The notes under the pieces are model-generated. The model had not been told where the DNA came from and ran no database searches. It saw only the letters and a list, made by a program, of their open reading frames with translations. From assembly GCF_038022665.1 (NCBI RefSeq), contig NZ_CP150629.1, positions 372,001-436,000 of the forward strand: a DNA stretch of 64,000 nucleotides, given 5' to 3'. The stretch is from Methanolobus sp. WCC4. Lineage in GTDB: Archaea; Halobacteriota; Methanosarcinia; Methanosarcinales; Methanosarcinaceae. This document shows positions 62,105 through 64,000 of the stretch, in pieces (position 1 is the first letter of the stretch; each line of letters begins with the position of its first letter). A program made the position numbers and the translations under genes.

Positions 62105-63994
62105 TCAGTCCTCCAGTGTTGAAACGTCTCCGGGGTCCTGGCCGAGTTCCTGTGCTTTCAGAAGGCGGCGCATGATCTTGCCGCTTCGGGTCTTTGGAAG
62201 TGATTCCACGAACTCGATCTCAGATGGCATGGCTATAGGACCGAGGTTCATCCTTACATGGTAGACGAGATCGGTCTTGAGCTTTGCACTTGCCTCGAAG
62301 CCCATACGCAGGATGATGAACGCCTTGATGGAATCTCCCTTGAGCGGGTCGGGTTTGCCGATAACAGCAGCCTCTGCCACAGCCTCATGTGAGACAAGGG
62401 CACTCTCCACCTCTGCACTGCCGATATTGTGGCCTGCAACTATCAGGACATCATCGGAACGTCCGAGGATCATGATGTATCCGTCCTCATCCTTAACAGC
62501 AAGGTCACCGGCTGCATAGTAATTGCCGATGGTGCTCCAGTACTGGCGGTATCTCTCATCGTTATTGTAGACGGTCCTCATCATGGAAGGCCACGGTTCC
62601 TTGATGACAAGGAAACCACCTGTTCCTGCCGGGACAGGTTCACCGTTCTCATCAACAACATCCGCAATGACACCGGGGACAGGTCTGCCTGCAAATCCGG
62701 GCTTCATGGGTTCGCCAACTGCTGTTGTCAGCATGTGCATACCAGTCTCGGTCTGCCACCACGTATCAAGGATCGGACATTTCTCCTTACCTATGACACG
62801 GAAGTACCACTCGAAAGCCTCCGGGTTGAGCGGTTCACCGACAGATCCCAGTATACGCAGGGAACTGAGGTTGTACTTCTCAGGCCATTCCTCACCCATC
62901 CTCATGAACATACGGATAGCTGTAGGTGCCGTGTAGAGAATCGTGACATCGAACTCCTCCACCATGCTCCACCAGACACCGGGGTCCGGATAATCCGGTG
63001 TTGTCTCGGAAATCATTATCGTAGCGCCCATGGAGAGCGGACCGTAGACGATGTAACTGTGACCTGTGATCCATCCGGGATCTGCGGTACACCACATGAC
63101 ATCATTGTCCTTCAGGTCGAACATGTTCTTGGTGGTGTAGTAGGTGCCCACCATGTAGCCACCACATGCATGAACGATTCCCTTTGCAGGTCCGGTGGTC
63201 CCGCTGGTGTAGAGTATGAAAAGCGGGTCCTCAGAATCCATGACCTCAGGTTCGCACTCTTTCTCCACATCCTCCATGATCTCATAGAAATCAACCTCGA
63301 TCTCAGAGAAGAGCTCTATCTGGGGAGTCATCCTCCTGAGGACGACGATCTTCTCAACGGATGATGAATTGACGACAGCTTCATCCACAAGGGTCTTGAG
63401 GTCGATACGCTTTCCACGCCTGAGGGTCGCATCTGCCGTGATGACGATCTTTGCCTGCGCATCCTTTATCCTTGAATGCAGTGCATTGGCTCCGAAACCA
63501 CCGAAGACCACACTGTGGACCGCACCGATACGTGCACATGCAAGCATTGCAATGATCTGCTCAGGAACAAGAGGCATGTATATACATACCCTGTCACCCT
63601 TCTCAACACCAAGGGACTTCAGACCGTTGGCGAACCTCATGACCTCACGGTAGAGCTGGCGGTATGTGAGGATCTGTTCCTCTCCGTCATCGCCCACCCA
63701 GATAAGGGCCACCTTGTTCCTCTTACCGTTGAGCACATGCCTGTCAAGGCAGTTATGTGTGACATTGAGCTTTGCACCCGTGAACCATTTTGCATATGGG
63801 TGCTCCCATTCCTTCACTTTATCCCATTTCTCGAACCATTCGAGTTCCTCTGCAACGTTCTCCCAGTGTTTCTCCGGGTCTTTCAGGAACTCATTATAGG
63901 CAGTTTCATAATCCTGTATCCATGAATCCTCCTTTACAGAAGGATCAGGCAGGTAGCTTTTACTATCCAGCTTTACATCAAAATTCTCAGACAT
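62105..63994 (-). CDS. acs: Acetyl-CoA synthetase (AMP-forming)
   Basis: 629 aa. Activates acetate to acetyl-CoA via acetyl-AMP. Motifs: LFILYTSGTTGPAKGIVHACGG (P-loop-like A3), WCTADPGWITGHSYIVYGPL, TWWQTETGMHML, YYAAGDLAVKDEDGYIMILGRSDDVLIVAGHNIG, and the acetylatable lysine in TRSGKIMRRLLK (about residue 612). Full length. Upstream neighbour lies beyond the window. Use for acetate assimilation, since methanosarcinal acetoclastic activation usually runs through Ack/Pta or Acs in different lineages. Confidence 0.97.
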   Translation of the reverse strand: MSENFDVKLDSKSYLPDPSVKEDSWIQDYETAYNEFLKDPEKHWENVAEELEWFEKWDKVKEWEHPYAKWFTGAKLNVTHNCLDRHVLNGKRNKVALIWVGDDGEEQILTYRQLYREVMRFANGLKSLGVEKGDRVCIYMPLVPEQIIAMLACARIGAVHSVVFGGFGANALHSRIKDAQAKIVITADATLRRGKRIDLKTLVDEAVVNSSSVEKIVVLRRMTPQIELFSEIEVDFYEIMEDVEKECEPEVMDSEDPLFILYTSGTTGPAKGIVHACGGYMVGTYYTTKNMFDLKDNDVMWCTADPGWITGHSYIVYGPLSMGATIMISETTPDYPDPGVWWSMVEEFDVTILYTAPTAIRMFMRMGEEWPEKYNLSSLRILGSVGEPLNPEAFEWYFRVIGKEKCPILDTWWQTETGMHMLTTAVGEPMKPGFAGRPVPGVIADVVDENGEPVPAGTGGFLVIKEPWPSMMRTVYNNDERYRQYWSTIGNYYAAGDLAVKDEDGYIMILGRSDDVLIVAGHNIGSAEVESALVSHEAVAEAAVIGKPDPLKGDSIKAFIILRMGFEASAKLKTDLVYHVRMNLGPIAMPSEIEFVESLPKTRSGKIMRRLLKAQELGQDPGDVSTLED

Positions 63995-64000
63995 GCTATC

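Noticed and set aside
62429-63364. 311-codon plus-strand frame
   Set aside because: Antisense of the well-supported acetyl-CoA synthetase; no motifs.

Overview
The window comes from a methanogenic archaeon, most likely a methylotrophic, salt-tolerant member of the Methanosarcinaceae (Methanolobus/Methanococcoides type). Evidence: methanopterin biosynthesis (beta-RFAP synthase), CTP-dependent riboflavin kinase, PurP, Nop5/fibrillarin, archaeal MetK, ABCE1, an archaeal pilin, an intron-containing tRNA-Tyr, TATA boxes placed about 26 nt before leaderless starts, SD motifs of the GGTGATC/GGAGG type, and the lysine 2,3-aminomutase/acetyltransferase pair that makes the osmolyte N-epsilon-acetyl-beta-lysine. 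The base composition is moderate. The genus is inference; no 16S gene is present.

Layout. 1-1365: end-truncated surface protein with Ig-like repeats. 1366-1773: two hairpins, a possible tRNA 3'-end remnant and tRNA-Pro. 1.8-3.3 kb: riboflavin genes. 3.3-5.7 kb: small defence/toxin-antitoxin patch (MntA-HepT, orphan HicB, AAA_14/DUF4143 ATPase behind twin palindromes). 5.8-9.8 kb: likely operon GerW-like, DUF2953, beta-RFAP synthase, Nop5, fibrillarin. 9.9-14.8 kb: XPD/DinG-type helicase, pilin, ferredoxin with an unusual structured upstream region, tandem OB-fold membrane protein, UMP kinase. 14.9-20.2 kb: LeuB/LeuD-type enzymes, Lrp regulator, AblA-AblB. 20.4-31.4 kb: HerA-like ATPase, FAD oxidoreductase, PurP, membrane-anchored HTH regulator, TruA, YgjP-like peptidase, tRNA G10 methylase, two aminopeptidases. 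31.6-33.5 kb: sparse region with a small membrane ORF, tRNA-Asp and tRNA-Tyr. 33.5-37.2 kb: MetK and hisG-hisA-hisB.

37.2-41.3 kb holds a tightly overlapping three-gene operon: a radical SAM protein of the UDG-linked family, a DUF4130 protein, and a MutS-type ATPase with N-terminal HhH motifs. This is my best candidate for an incompletely described system, probably DNA repair. 41.5-47.5 kb: ArsR regulator, CbiZ with a TIM-barrel partner, a CAP-dockerin secreted protein, MATE exporter with MarR regulator. 47.6-55.2 kb: an envelope/transport module: ABC ATPase, MscS channel, an ABC-2 permease fused to a PrsW-like intramembrane protease, a second permease, a BatD-like surface protein and two small membrane proteins. 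55.3-64 kb: AIM24 protein, alpha/beta hydrolase, a multi-hairpin repeat element, ABCE1, an EMC6-like protein, a metallo-beta-lactamase-fold protein, thioredoxin, a NadC/ModD-type transferase and acetyl-CoA synthetase.

All names rest on motif recognition by eye; no searches were run. Start codons were chosen from SD or TATA spacing where visible, and several differ from the longest possible reading frame.
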